Assembly (NCBI RefSeq): GCF_007431345.1
Contig: NZ_CP041730.1
Location: 682,001-746,000, forward strand
DNA: 64,000 bases
DNA from: Chitinimonas arctica
GTDB taxonomy: Bacteria > Pseudomonadota > Gammaproteobacteria > Burkholderiales > Chitinimonadaceae
Direction: 5' to 3'
A program made the position numbers and the translations under genes. This document shows positions 34,714-44,136 of the stretch, in pieces. Numbering within the stretch: the stretch's first letter is position 1; each line of letters starts with the position of its first letter. The notes under the pieces were generated by a model. That model saw only the letters and a list, made by a program, of their open reading frames with translations. It was not told where the DNA came from and made no database searches.

Positions 34714-36422
34714 TGCTGCTGCCAAGCCTTGGCCTACCCCACCTATCCCGCCTGAATCCACCGCGCAGCACCGATGAAAGGCTGGCCGGCGCCCTGGTCT
34801 GGCTGCTGGCCCTGATGCTATTGGTTTTCCTGGCCTGGCCCCTGGCCTGCATCCTGGTCAAGGCGGTACAGGACAGAGCCGGCCAATTCGTCGGCATGGC
34901 CAATATGCTGGCCATGGCTGGCGAAACCCGCTTGCTGGATGCGGCCTGGAGCAGCTGTCGCCTGGCGGGGCTCACCACTATCCTGGTGCTGCCCTTGGCA
35001 ATGGCTTTCGCCTTTGCGCTTACCCGTTCGCGCCTATGGGGCAAACCGTTCTGGCGGCTGGTGGCCTTGTCTCCCATGTTGGCACCCTCCCTGATGCCGG
35101 CGATTTCGCTGGTCTATCTATTCGGCAATCAGGGCCTGCTCAAGGGTTGGCTGGGTGAAACCAGCATCTACGGTCCGCTGGGTATCGTGCTGGGCGAAGC
35201 TTTTTACACCTTCCCCCATGCCTTGCTGATCCTGACCACTTCGCTTGCCATGGCGGACGCCCGTTTGTATGAGGCGGCCGAGGTTTTGGGCGCCGGCAAA
35301 TTGCGGCGCCTGCTGACCATAACCCTCCCCAACTCGCGCTACGGCCTGCTCGCGGCGGCCATGGTGGTGTTCACCCTGGTGGTAACCGATTTCGGCGTGC
35401 CCAAGGTTATCGGCGGGCAGACCAATGTGCTGGCGCTGGAGGCCTACAAGCAGGTTATCGGCCAGCAGAACTTCGGCAAGGGTGCGGTGATCGGCCTGCT
35501 ACTGCTGGTGCCGGCCTTGCTGAGCTGCGGGGTCGAACGATGGCTGGCGCATGGCCATGGCGCGACCACCAGCGGCCGGTCGGTCGGCTACCGCGCGCGC
35601 CGCAATCCCGCCCGCGACATCCTGCTGGGCCTGCTGTGTGCCGGTATCTGCCTGTGCCTGCTGCTGATGCTGATCACGGCCGTGGCCGCCTCGCTGATCA
35701 AGCTGTGGCCCTATGACCTCAGCCTGACGCTGATCCACTACGACTTCGACCAGGTCGATGGCGGTGGTTGGCAGGCTTTCGCCAATAGCCTCGAACTGGC
35801 GACGTGGACCGCCTTGGGTGGTGCCGGCATGGTCTTCCTGGTGGCCTACCTGCTGGAAAAAACCCCGGCGCCACGCTGGCCCGCCGCCGTAATCCGTACC
35901 CTGGCCCTGCTGCCCATGGCGGTACCCGGCCTGGTGTTGGGGCTGGGCTATATCTTTTGTTTCAACGCCCCCGGCAATCCGCTGCATGGCCTATATGGCG
36001 GCATGACCATCCTGGTCGCCGCGACCATCGCCCATTTCTACACCACCGCCCATCTCACCATCGGCACGGCCTTGCGGCAGATCGATGCGGAAATCGAAGC
36101 GGTGGCGCGCGGCCTAGGCCGGGCCTGGTGGACCAGCTGCCGCAGGGTGACGCTGCCCATCGTCCTGCCGGCCCTGCTCGATGTAGTGCGGTATCTGTTT
36201 GTCGCCGGCATGACCACGGTCAGTTGCGTGATCTTCCTCTACACCCCGGACACCGTGCTCGCCTCGATCGCCGTATTGAATATGGACGACGCCGGCGACA
36301 CCGCCGCCGCCGCGGCGATGGCTAGCTTGATCGTGGCCAGTTCGCTGGCCGCCACCCTGCTGATCAATCTGCTGGGTTGGTGGCTCAAGCGCCGTACCCA
36401 GGGTTGGCGCGCCACGCCATGA
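34710..36422 (+). CDS. phnU: 2-aminoethylphosphonate ABC transporter, fused permease
   Basis: This 570-aa inner-membrane protein has two complete permease halves in one chain (about 12 membrane segments), each with an EAA-type loop (EAAEVLGAGKLRRLLTITLP in the first half, EAVARGLGRAWWTSCRRVTLP in the second). The fused form is typical of the PhnU2-type AEP importer, so no separate second permease gene is needed. The start at 34710 overlaps the ATPase stop. A frame back to 34494 is only an overlap with the ATPase gene. The stop overlaps phnW as ATGA. Confidence 0.93.
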   Translation: MMLLPSLGLPHLSRLNPPRSTDERLAGALVWLLALMLLVFLAWPLACILVKAVQDRAGQFVGMANMLAMAGETRLLDAAWSSCRLAGLTTILVLPLAMAFAFALTRSRLWGKPFWRLVALSPMLAPSLMPAISLVYLFGNQGLLKGWLGETSIYGPLGIVLGEAFYTFPHALLILTTSLAMADARLYEAAEVLGAGKLRRLLTITLPNSRYGLLAAAMVVFTLVVTDFGVPKVIGGQTNVLALEAYKQVIGQQNFGKGAVIGLLLLVPALLSCGVERWLAHGHGATTSGRSVGYRARRNPARDILLGLLCAGICLCLLLMLITAVAASLIKLWPYDLSLTLIHYDFDQVDGGGWQAFANSLELATWTALGGAGMVFLVAYLLEKTPAPRWPAAVIRTLALLPMAVPGLVLGLGYIFCFNAPGNPLHGLYGGMTILVAATIAHFYTTAHLTIGTALRQIDAEIEAVARGLGRAWWTSCRRVTLPIVLPALLDVVRYLFVAGMTTVSCVIFLYTPDTVLASIAVLNMDDAGDTAAAAAMASLIVASSLAATLLINLLGWWLKRRTQGWRATP

Positions 36423-37561
36423 CACCGCAAGCACTCTCAAAACAGGATTGGACCCTCTTCATGCGCGACCCCATTTTGCTGACCCCTGGCCCCCTGAGCA
36501 CCACCCTGGCGACCAAGACCGCCATGCTGCACGACTGGGGTTCCTGGGATAGCGGCTTCAATCGCTTGACGGCCGATATCTGCCGGCGCCTGGTCGCCTT
36601 GATCGATGGTGGCGAGGAATATGCCTGCGTGCCCATGCAGGGTTCCGGCACCTTCGCGGTGGAGGCGGCGATAGGCAGCCTGCTGCCCCGCGACGGTAAG
36701 CTGCTGGTACTGTGCAACGGCGCCTATGGCAAGCGCATGGCCCGGCTGGCCGAGGTCATGGGACGCGCCGTCACGATTCTGGACTTCGGCGAGACCGCTC
36801 CCGTCGATCCCGCCCGCGTTGCCCAGCGCCTGGCAAGCGATCTCGCCATCACCCATGTCGGCGTAATCTACTGCGAAACCAGCACCGGCATCCTCAATCC
36901 CCTGCGGGAAATCGCCGACGTGGTGGCCCGCGCCGGCAAGCGCCTGGTCATCGATGCGATGAGCGCCTTGGGCGCCCTGCCGCTCTCGGCTCGCGAAACG
37001 CCGTTCGATGCCGTGATCGCCAGCGCCAACAAATGCCTGGAGGGTGTCCCCGGCATGGGCTTCGTCCTGGTGCGGCGGCATAGCCTGGAGGCGGCGCAGG
37101 GCAATGCCCATTCGCTGTCGCTGGATCTGTACGACCAGTGGCGGTATCTGCAGCAAACCGGGCAATGGCGCTACACCCCGCCTACCCATGTGGTGGCGGC
37201 CCTGTCCGCCGCGCTCGATCAGTTCGATGCCGAGGGTGGCCGCCCGGCCCGCCTGGCGCGCTACCAAGCCAACTGCGACATGCTGCTGGAAGGCTTGCAG
37301 CAACTGGATTTGCAGCCTTTCCTGCCAGCCGCCATCCAGGCACCCGTCATCGTCACCGCCCACGCCCCGACTCATCCAGCGTGGCGATTCGACGCCTTCT
37401 ATCAACGCGTCAAGGCCTATGGCGTGGTGCTCTATCCCGGCAAATTGACCGAGCTGGAGACCTTCCGTATCGGCTGCATAGGCGCCATAGGCCAGGCGGA
37501 AATCCAACTGGCACTGGATGCCATGGCACACGCGCTGACCGAGATGCGAATCCGTAACTAA
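36419..37561 (+). CDS. phnW: 2-aminoethylphosphonate-pyruvate transaminase PhnW
   Basis: This 380-aa class V PLP aminotransferase converts AEP plus pyruvate to phosphonoacetaldehyde plus alanine, the first step of AEP catabolism. It shows LLTPGPLSTT near the N-terminus, the glycine-rich PMQGSGTFAVEA block, the PLP Asp in LVIDAMSALGALP and the Schiff-base Lys in SANKCLEGVPGM. The start overlaps the permease stop. A second ATG at 36461, just before the RDPILLTPGP motif, is a possible shorter start. Confidence 0.96.
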   Translation: MTPQALSKQDWTLFMRDPILLTPGPLSTTLATKTAMLHDWGSWDSGFNRLTADICRRLVALIDGGEEYACVPMQGSGTFAVEAAIGSLLPRDGKLLVLCNGAYGKRMARLAEVMGRAVTILDFGETAPVDPARVAQRLASDLAITHVGVIYCETSTGILNPLREIADVVARAGKRLVIDAMSALGALPLSARETPFDAVIASANKCLEGVPGMGFVLVRRHSLEAAQGNAHSLSLDLYDQWRYLQQTGQWRYTPPTHVVAALSAALDQFDAEGGRPARLARYQANCDMLLEGLQQLDLQPFLPAAIQAPVIVTAHAPTHPAWRFDAFYQRVKAYGVVLYPGKLTELETFRIGCIGAIGQAEIQLALDAMAHALTEMRIRN

Positions 37562-37586
37562 GGCAAGCCCGCTAGAGGAGAAACCC

Positions 37587-38429
37587 ATGCCAGCCAATCA
37601 CTATCGCCACACGCGCCATTACCATGGACCGGTGCAAGCCATCATCTTCGACTGGGCCGGCACCCTGGTGGATTTCGGTTCCTTCGCCCCCACCCAGGTC
37701 TTGATCGATGCCTTCCAGGGCTTCGGCATCGCCATTTCCATGACCGAAGCGCGCGTTCCCATGGGCTTGGCGAAATGGGACCATATTGCCGCGCTGGGCC
37801 GCCTACCGGCGGTAGATGCCCGCTGGCGGGAAAAATACGGCTTCAGCATGCGGCGCGAGGACGTGGATGCGCTTTACGCCGCCTTTATGCCCTTGCAGAT
37901 AGAGCGGGTGGCGCATTACTCCACGGTCATTCCCGGCGCCCTGCCGGTGCTCGCCACCTTGCGCGCGCGCGACATCAAGCTCGGCTCCTGCTCCGGCTAT
38001 CCGCGTGCGGTCATGGACCGTTTATTACCGCATGCGAGGTCGCAAGGCCTGGTCGTCGATCACGCGGTCGCTACCGATGATCTAAAGCCCGGCGGCCGGC
38101 CCGGCCCGTGGATGGCCTTGGCCAACGTCATCGAACTGGGCGTAAGCGAATTGGCCGCCTGTATCAAGGTGGACGATACCGTCCCCGGCATAGAGGAAGG
38201 CTTGGCAGCCGGCATGTGGACCGTCGGCCTGTCGCTCTCCGGCAATGAAGTGGGGTTAAGCGCTAGCGAAGTGTGCGATCTGGATGCGGAGGCCTTGCAG
38301 CAATGCCGGGCTGGGGCGGTCGCCAAGTTAAGCCGGGCCGGCGCGCATTATGTGATCGACAGCATCGCCGACTTGCCGGCCGTGGTGGACGCCATCGCGC
38401 TCCGCCTCGCCCACGGAGAACGGCCATGA
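37587..38429 (+). CDS. phnX: Phosphonoacetaldehyde hydrolase PhnX
   Basis: This 280-aa HAD-superfamily enzyme splits phosphonoacetaldehyde to acetaldehyde and phosphate. The nucleophile Asp lies in FDWAGTLVDFG and the Schiff-base Lys in MGLAKWDHI of the cap domain. SCSGYPRAVMDRLL and KVDDTVPGIEEGL supply the other HAD motifs. It has an AGAGGAG site and follows phnW by 25 bp, completing the PhnW-PhnX route. The stop overlaps the oxidoreductase start as ATGA. Confidence 0.96.
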   Translation: MPANHYRHTRHYHGPVQAIIFDWAGTLVDFGSFAPTQVLIDAFQGFGIAISMTEARVPMGLAKWDHIAALGRLPAVDARWREKYGFSMRREDVDALYAAFMPLQIERVAHYSTVIPGALPVLATLRARDIKLGSCSGYPRAVMDRLLPHARSQGLVVDHAVATDDLKPGGRPGPWMALANVIELGVSELAACIKVDDTVPGIEEGLAAGMWTVGLSLSGNEVGLSASEVCDLDAEALQQCRAGAVAKLSRAGAHYVIDSIADLPAVVDAIALRLAHGERP

Positions 38430-39532
38430 GCCCGCCGCGCCTGGCCGTCATCGGCGCGGGCATGCTGGGTTTGGCCCATGCCTGGGCGGCCGTGCGGCGA
38501 GGCTATGCCGTCACGGTATTCGAGCGCGACCACCAAGCCTGTGGCGCGTCGGTGCGCAATTTTGGACTGGGCTTGCTCCTGGGCCAGACCCAGGGCGAGA
38601 TGCTGGAGCTGGCCCACCGCACCCGCAGCCTCTGGCTGGACCTGCTGCCGGCCCTGGGCTGCTGGCACAAGGCCCAGGGCAGCCTCATGGTGGCCCGCGA
38701 CGACGCCGAATGGGCGGTCCTGCAAATCTTCCAGCAGGACCTGGGCCAGGTTTACGGCACCCGCCTGCTCGATCCCGCCCAGCTTGCCCTGCACCACGTA
38801 CACGGCTTGGGCGGCTTGCGCAGCCACCACGAAATCGCCTTCGATGCCCGCCGTACCATCCCGGCGTTCGCGCGCTGGCTGGCCGAAGTACACGGTGTGC
38901 GCTTCCATTACGGCACCCAGGTCCATACCATCGCGCTGCCCGAACTGCATACCAGCCGCGGACCACACCATGCCGACCGCGTCATCGTATGCGCCGGTCA
39001 CGATTTCCAGACGCTTTACCCCGGCGCCTTCGCCGATTTGGATTTGCAGCGCTGCCGACTGCAGATGCTGCGGCTGGCCAACCCCGGCATGGTGCTGGGG
39101 CCGACCCTGATGACCGGCCTCTCCACCCTGCATTACGGTGCCTTCACCCAACATCCGCCCTTGGCGGCGCCACTGGCCCGACTGCGGGAACGCCTGGCAG
39201 GCGAACAACCCGCGCTGCCGGCGAATGGCATTCATCTGATCGTCCAGCAAGTGGGTAAAAGCGGCGACCTGATCGTCGGCGACTCGCACCATTACGGCGC
39301 CGACGTCTCGCCCTTCAACAGCGAAGAGGTCGACACGCTGATTCTGGGGCTGGCCGAACAGTTGCTGGCTAGGCCCTTGCGGGTAAAGGAGCGCTGGCAG
39401 GGCGTCTATGCCAAGGGAGCCGATGCCTATGTGAATTTGCAGCCGGCACCGGACGTGCAGTGCGTCGCCATCACGGCGGGCGTGGGCATGAGCATCGGCT
39501 TGGCCCTGGCGGAACGGGTGCTGCATGCCTGA
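38426..39532 (+). CDS. FAD-dependent oxidoreductase of phosphonate clusters (TIGR03364-like)
   Basis: This 368-aa DAO-family flavoenzyme has an N-terminal Rossmann FAD-binding motif (VIGAGMLGLAHAWAAVRRG) and a C-terminal GVGMSIGLALAERVL segment. Relatives in AEP clusters (TIGR03364 or PbfD-like group) are proposed to oxidise N-methylated or hydroxylated AEP derivatives so they enter the PhnWX route. The substrate here is inferred from context. It overlaps phnX by 4 bp and the GntR gene by 8 bp; the longer frame back to 38273 lies in phnX. Confidence 0.85.
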   Translation: MSPPRLAVIGAGMLGLAHAWAAVRRGYAVTVFERDHQACGASVRNFGLGLLLGQTQGEMLELAHRTRSLWLDLLPALGCWHKAQGSLMVARDDAEWAVLQIFQQDLGQVYGTRLLDPAQLALHHVHGLGGLRSHHEIAFDARRTIPAFARWLAEVHGVRFHYGTQVHTIALPELHTSRGPHHADRVIVCAGHDFQTLYPGAFADLDLQRCRLQMLRLANPGMVLGPTLMTGLSTLHYGAFTQHPPLAAPLARLRERLAGEQPALPANGIHLIVQQVGKSGDLIVGDSHHYGADVSPFNSEEVDTLILGLAEQLLARPLRVKERWQGVYAKGADAYVNLQPAPDVQCVAITAGVGMSIGLALAERVLHA

Positions 39533-40277
39533 TATGTCACCGCTAAGCACCACATCCCCCTGCCAGCTCGCACGCCGTTCCGGCACCGCCATCTGGCGCC
39601 AGATCGAAGAAACCCTGGCGGCGGACATCCTGGCTGGCGCCCGCACGGGACGCCTGCCCAATGAAACCGAACTGGCCGCGCATTTCGGCGTAAACCGCCA
39701 CACCGTCAGACAAGCGGCCAAGGCCCTGGCCGATCGCGGCTTGGTCGAGGTGGTGCACGGTCGCGGCACCTTCGTCCGCGAAGGCATGATCGCCTACGAA
39801 CTGGGCCGCCGCAGCCGCCTTGCCCACAGCCTGGCCAAGGCGCGGCGCATAGGCGTCAGCCAACTCACCGGCCAACGGGATAACGTGGCGGAGTCGGATG
39901 TCGCGGAAATGCTCGAACTGCCGCCGGACAGCCGCGTCACCCGGATCGATACCCTGGACCGGGTGGACGAACGGGTAGTGGGTGTTTGCACCCAGTATTT
40001 CCCGCTACCGCGTTTTGCCGGTTTAGCCGAGGTCTACCAGCAACTGGGTAAGACCCATCTGGCCTTGGCACACTTCGGCGTGACCGATTTCCAACGCAAG
40101 CTGAGCCGCATCAGCGCCATGCTGCCGACCCGCGAGATGGCGCAATTGCTGGGCCAAGCCGTTACACAGCCGATACTCCGTGTCGAAACCGTGTATGTCG
40201 ATGCGGACGGTATCCCTATCGAATACGGAATTTCGCATTTCGATAGTGGCGCGGTGCAGTTGGTTGTCGAGCCATGA
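39525..40277 (+). CDS. GntR/HutC-family regulator of AEP metabolism (PhnF-like)
   Basis: This 250-aa protein has an N-terminal winged helix (LPNETELAAHFGVNRHTVRQAAKAL, GRGTFV) and a C-terminal UTRA ligand-binding domain (about 85-245), the PhnF/HutC layout. As last gene of the AEP operon it probably represses the operon until AEP or a degradation product binds (inference). The start overlaps the preceding gene by 8 bp. It converges on the minus-strand operon with only 22 bp between stops. Confidence 0.9.
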   Translation: MPDMSPLSTTSPCQLARRSGTAIWRQIEETLAADILAGARTGRLPNETELAAHFGVNRHTVRQAAKALADRGLVEVVHGRGTFVREGMIAYELGRRSRLAHSLAKARRIGVSQLTGQRDNVAESDVAEMLELPPDSRVTRIDTLDRVDERVVGVCTQYFPLPRFAGLAEVYQQLGKTHLALAHFGVTDFQRKLSRISAMLPTREMAQLLGQAVTQPILRVETVYVDADGIPIEYGISHFDSGAVQLVVEP

Positions 40278-40299
40278 ATCATACCGCCGCGGACAGTCA

Positions 40300-40836
40300 T
40301 CACTGCACTCCCACCTTAGCCCCCAGCTCCGTCTGCATCTGCGCAATGCGGCGGCGCTTTTCCTCAGCCTGGGCGATCTGTTCCGCGCTGATGATGCCTT
40401 CCGCCCGCGCCCTCACGATGTCGGCATCGAGCTGCGGTAGGAGCTTGTTGGCCGCCTGCACATAGGCGCGATATAGCTTGGCCTGCTGACGTTCGGTATA
40501 GCGTTGGTATTGCTCCGGGCTGGCCAACTCCGAAGCACTGGGTGCCTCCTGCTCTTGCGCCTGCCGGGCCAAGGGTGGCGCCCTTTCATCGCCATGCTCG
40601 CGCGCGGCGGTCAAGCTCAGGATGGCCGACGCCGATTGATCGATGACGGGCAGCGCAGGCGGCATGGATTGCGGGGCGACCGCGACCAGCGGGGCCATTT
40701 GCGGCATTGTCGGCACCGTCCGGTCGACAGGTTTCGGCGCGGCCACCACCTCGGTCGGGTGGCCGGGCCATAGCAGCCCGGCCACCCCTAGCATGGCAAG
40801 CAGCAAAGTCGCCGCGACAAGCGTGGATCGCTTCAT
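40300..40836 (-). CDS. Membrane-anchored helical protein, unknown function
   Basis: This 178-aa protein has an N-terminal signal-anchor (about residues 5-25), a Pro/Ala-rich low-complexity stretch (30-105) and a charged helical C-terminus (PEQYQRYTERQQAKLYRAYVQ, RIAQMQTEL). This layout recalls periplasmic foldases or chaperones tethered to the inner membrane, such as lipase-specific foldases, but it is much shorter and no family signature is seen. It starts 4 bp after the PPIase stop, so it is surely in the same operon. Confidence 0.7.
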   Translation of the reverse strand: MKRSTLVAATLLLAMLGVAGLLWPGHPTEVVAAPKPVDRTVPTMPQMAPLVAVAPQSMPPALPVIDQSASAILSLTAAREHGDERAPPLARQAQEQEAPSASELASPEQYQRYTERQQAKLYRAYVQAANKLLPQLDADIVRARAEGIISAEQIAQAEEKRRRIAQMQTELGAKVGVQ

Positions 40837-40839
40837 CAG

Positions 40840-42207
40840 CTACTCCTTACCGGGCAGGGCTGCCTGCCGAAAACCCAGCGCATCGGGATTTAATTCAACG
40901 TCGGCTTCGCGGTAAAGCGATTCGCGCAGATCCTTGAAATACGCCACCGCCTTACGTTTGGCCAATGCCTGGCTGGCGATATAGCGCACCGCTTCGCTAT
41001 CCGCCGGCTGCATGCCTTCCCGCCGCTCTTCGACCAAGACAATCCGCCAGCTGGCGACGCCGTCCCTGGCCGGCTCCCTTACCGGCCGCGACGGCTTGCC
41101 GGGCGGCAGTGCGAAAGCCAGTTCGTTCAGCCAGGGCGCCTGGCCCGCATTGGGCAACAACCATCCCAGTTCGCCGCCCTGCCCCGCATCCTCCGCATCG
41201 GAAAACGCCTTCGCGACCTCAGAGAAATCCCCGCCGTGTTGCAATTTCTCGTAGGCGCTTTGGCAGCGGCCGGCATCGGCACAGCGAATGTGGCGGGCCC
41301 GTACTTTTTCGATTCGCTTGAATTCCGCCGGATGGGCAACGTAATAGTCTTGTACTTCGGCGGAGGTGATCGCGGCAGCGAGGCGCGCAAGATGGTCACT
41401 GCTGTAATGCATATCCGCCTCCACCCCCAGCAGCCGCAACAGTGCGCCCCGGCGATCGCGGTCCTCGATCGCGCGGCGCAACAGGTCCAGGTCGGCAATG
41501 GCCAGACCGCTGTCGCGCCGGGTCCACGCCAGCACGAATTTACCGGCCAGCAGTTGCATGGCCTGCTGCTCGCGGAAACCCGCGTCGCCGCCGGCCAATT
41601 GGGTCTTGCCCTGGATATTCTGCCTATGCCAGATATCCCCCAGGGTGATACGGCCCTGCTCGCCATGGGGCAGGCGATAGTCGAGCAAGGGAATCCGCCC
41701 GGCTTGCCCGAGCTGGGCCGCCGACAACTCCCCATCCAGGCGCACCGTATCGGTACGGGGAAAAACGGTTTCCAGGGTCTGCGGCGTAGGTGAGTGGCGC
41801 TGGAGAACCAGTTTGTCCAGGCCGCCCACCTTGGCCAGCGCGGCTTCCAGTTCGGCCTTGTAGACGCGCCGCAGATTGGCGATCAATTGATCCTCGACGG
41901 CCACATCGCGGGCAAACGCCACGCCGACAGCCGGAAACAAGGCCGCTTCGTCGAAGCGCCGGCTGGCGTAGTCGCCCAGCAGACGATTATCGATCAGCGA
42001 GGCCAGGACCTTATTCAAGGGCGCGGCGCCCTCTTGGTGGCCGCCAATGCGTTGCAGCACGGACAAGCCGGCAAGCGTTACGGGTTCGCCGTTGATGCGG
42101 GCGACAAGGGACGGGTCGTTGACGCTGTCGCGACTGGCCGCACCGACCGTCAAACTGACGGTCAGCGAAGCCCAGAGCGCCAGCCGCTGGTAAGCAGGCC
42201 GGCGCAT
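40840..42207 (-). CDS. Periplasmic parvulin-type peptidyl-prolyl isomerase
   Basis: This 455-aa protein has an N-terminal export signal. A SurA/PrsA-like helical chaperone region includes VARINGEPVTLAGL. A C-terminal rotamase (parvulin) domain (about 290-400) shows VRARHIRC, FSEVAKAFSDAEDAGQGGELGWL and PVREPARDGVASWRIVLV. It would assist folding of exported proteins. It sits 2 bp after the phospholipase-like gene, suggesting a dedicated client. Confidence 0.85.
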   Translation of the reverse strand: MRRPAYQRLALWASLTVSLTVGAASRDSVNDPSLVARINGEPVTLAGLSVLQRIGGHQEGAAPLNKVLASLIDNRLLGDYASRRFDEAALFPAVGVAFARDVAVEDQLIANLRRVYKAELEAALAKVGGLDKLVLQRHSPTPQTLETVFPRTDTVRLDGELSAAQLGQAGRIPLLDYRLPHGEQGRITLGDIWHRQNIQGKTQLAGGDAGFREQQAMQLLAGKFVLAWTRRDSGLAIADLDLLRRAIEDRDRRGALLRLLGVEADMHYSSDHLARLAAAITSAEVQDYYVAHPAEFKRIEKVRARHIRCADAGRCQSAYEKLQHGGDFSEVAKAFSDAEDAGQGGELGWLLPNAGQAPWLNELAFALPPGKPSRPVREPARDGVASWRIVLVEERREGMQPADSEAVRYIASQALAKRKAVAYFKDLRESLYREADVELNPDALGFRQAALPGKE

Positions 42208-42209
42208 GA

Positions 42210-43226
42210 TCAGAAGCGCTCGGCGGCGCGGTTGAGGATATGCACGACCATGGCAATGGCGTGCGGCACCACCACCTTGGCAACGGTACGACGCGTTTCA
42301 TGATCCGTGGCGGACAGCACGGCGCCGCCACGGGCGTAGGAAATATCGCCGCCCTGGGTCAGCAAAGGCCGGATATCCGTGGCGCTGAGCGCTACCGGGG
42401 TAAAGTCCGCCAAGGCCGTTTTCACCAGGGCCGGATCATTCAGGCGCTCGCTGTCGTAGTAGTCCTTGACCCAGCCCTCCCACTGCACATGGTTGAGCGC
42501 CGACGTCGTCCAGGTGTGGTGTGGCTGCAGCAGATCGGTGGTGTGCATCACAAAACCCAGCGTTTGCACCGTGGGCCGGGCCAGGAACTGCTGGAACCAG
42601 TACTGGCCCAGATTATCGATGGGCTGGAACGGCATGGATTCGAAGTCGGCATACATCGCCGGAGTCGAATGTCCGCCCATGCGGTAATTGGCCTCGGTGA
42701 GACCATAGCTGTTGTACTTGGAATTGTCGCCGAACCAGCCCTTCAGGCCGCCCCGGCCATCGTCCAGATAGTCGCCATACAGCCAGGCCGCCGCCATATT
42801 GTCGATATCGCCCCATACCGTGAGCTTCTGGTAGTTGTAGCCGCCCAGCGCATTGCCATGCACATCGGGACCGGCGGTATGGTTCTGGAAATGGTGGTAG
42901 CTGGTGTAGTTGACGAAAGCGGAGCCCATCCCCCACAGCGGAGCCAGCTGGCAATCGCCGGTGGTCGCGCCGCACAGATAGGTGTCGGCGAAATCATCGA
43001 CATCATAGGCCCCCTGCCCCAGCGCGGCGGCGAACTGCTCCACGGTGTAGCCGGCGCGGGTGGCGCCGGACTGCAGCTTGGCGAAGTTGGTCGTGGCGGC
43101 ATTGGCCTGCATATAGGCCACGGCATCGATCACGATACGGCGATGGGTTTCCTGCGAAAAGGCGTGCGCGGGAGAGACTAGACAGCAAGCTACCGCTACA
43201 CCGGCCAACAGACGGGCGAGTTTCAT
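42210..43226 (-). CDS. Secreted zinc-dependent phospholipase C-like protein
   Basis: This 338-aa protein has a signal peptide (cleavage after SPAHA). The mature N-terminus FSQETHRRIVIDAV and the His/Asp-rich motifs (DVDDFAD, YTSYHHFQNH, GFVMHTTDLLQPHHTW) match the zinc phospholipase C / S1-P1 nuclease fold, in which the N-terminal residue and clustered His/Asp bind three zincs. Substrate unproven. First gene of a three-gene minus-strand operon with a PPIase and an anchored helical protein. Confidence 0.7.
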   Translation of the reverse strand: MKLARLLAGVAVACCLVSPAHAFSQETHRRIVIDAVAYMQANAATTNFAKLQSGATRAGYTVEQFAAALGQGAYDVDDFADTYLCGATTGDCQLAPLWGMGSAFVNYTSYHHFQNHTAGPDVHGNALGGYNYQKLTVWGDIDNMAAAWLYGDYLDDGRGGLKGWFGDNSKYNSYGLTEANYRMGGHSTPAMYADFESMPFQPIDNLGQYWFQQFLARPTVQTLGFVMHTTDLLQPHHTWTTSALNHVQWEGWVKDYYDSERLNDPALVKTALADFTPVALSATDIRPLLTQGGDISYARGGAVLSATDHETRRTVAKVVVPHAIAMVVHILNRAAERF

Positions 43227-43363
43227 TGCGTTGCTCCTGAGTATTTTTTCGTTGGGGCCAAGTGGCCGCGACCGATTCTGGTCCGCCCATATGGCACTTT
43301 CGTGAAAATGACTGCTCAGGGAATTCGCTTTTTACGGTGTTTTGCCCGCCTGGGTGGCGAAGG

Positions 43364-43915
43364 CTATTTCTTCCACTCGCTACGCAACAAACCATACAAG
43401 CCGGAATCGGACACCTCGCCATCGACGATCCACCGTTCGCGCAGATGGCCTTCCTTTTTAAAGCCCAAGCGCTCCAGGCTCCTGGCGGAAGCTTCGTTGC
43501 GGGGATCGATATCGGCCTCGACCCGATTCAATGCCATCTCGTCGAAGCCGTAGGCCAGCATGGCCGACAAGGCTTCGTGCATATAACCCTTGCCCCAGGC
43601 GGCGGCGCTCATCCCGTAGCCGATCTCGGCACGCCTGCACTGCTCATAAAGGTTGAACAGCGTGCAATTGCCCAGCAACTGGCCGTCTTCCAGCCGCTCC
43701 ATGCCGAACCGGACGTACTTGCCGGCCGCCATGGATTCGACATCGCGGGCAATGAGCTTATGCGCCTCCTCAAGGGTGGGCCACGGCGGGGTACTCCAGT
43801 AGCGCATCACGCGCGGATCGGAAAAGATGGCGAACAGGGCGGGCGCATCGGCATCGCGCAAGGGGCGCAGGAGCAGGCGCGGGGTGGTGAGCGTGAGTTG
43901 GTCGAATGAGGGCAT
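43364..43915 (-). CDS. GNAT-family N-acetyltransferase (RimJ/RimL-like)
   Basis: This 183-aa protein starts TPRLLLRPLRDADAPALFAIF, with acetyl-CoA loop GYGMSAAAWGKGYMHEAL and the C-terminal NEASARSLERLGFKKEGHLRE, a standard RimJ/RimL-type acetyltransferase. It probably acetylates a protein N-terminus or a small amine. Monocistronic by position. Confidence 0.9.
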   Translation of the reverse strand: MPSFDQLTLTTPRLLLRPLRDADAPALFAIFSDPRVMRYWSTPPWPTLEEAHKLIARDVESMAAGKYVRFGMERLEDGQLLGNCTLFNLYEQCRRAEIGYGMSAAAWGKGYMHEALSAMLAYGFDEMALNRVEADIDPRNEASARSLERLGFKKEGHLRERWIVDGEVSDSGLYGLLRSEWKK

Positions 43916-44136
43916 GGTTTAGGCTGGGCTCGTTAGGTATAGACGGCGCGGCAGGTGCCCTGATGGTCTTCCAAGCCGCCCGCGCGGCTACTGCAGACGC
44001 TTTGTAAATTCTTGCATCTTGATCTAGCTTGATAAGCTGGCGGACCTCGCGAGAATACCACAAGGCCGTCTAACCCACGTTCAGCATCAATAAGTGGGCT
44101 TCGCCACCAGCAGCGAAAAAGGAGGAGAGTAAGCAA

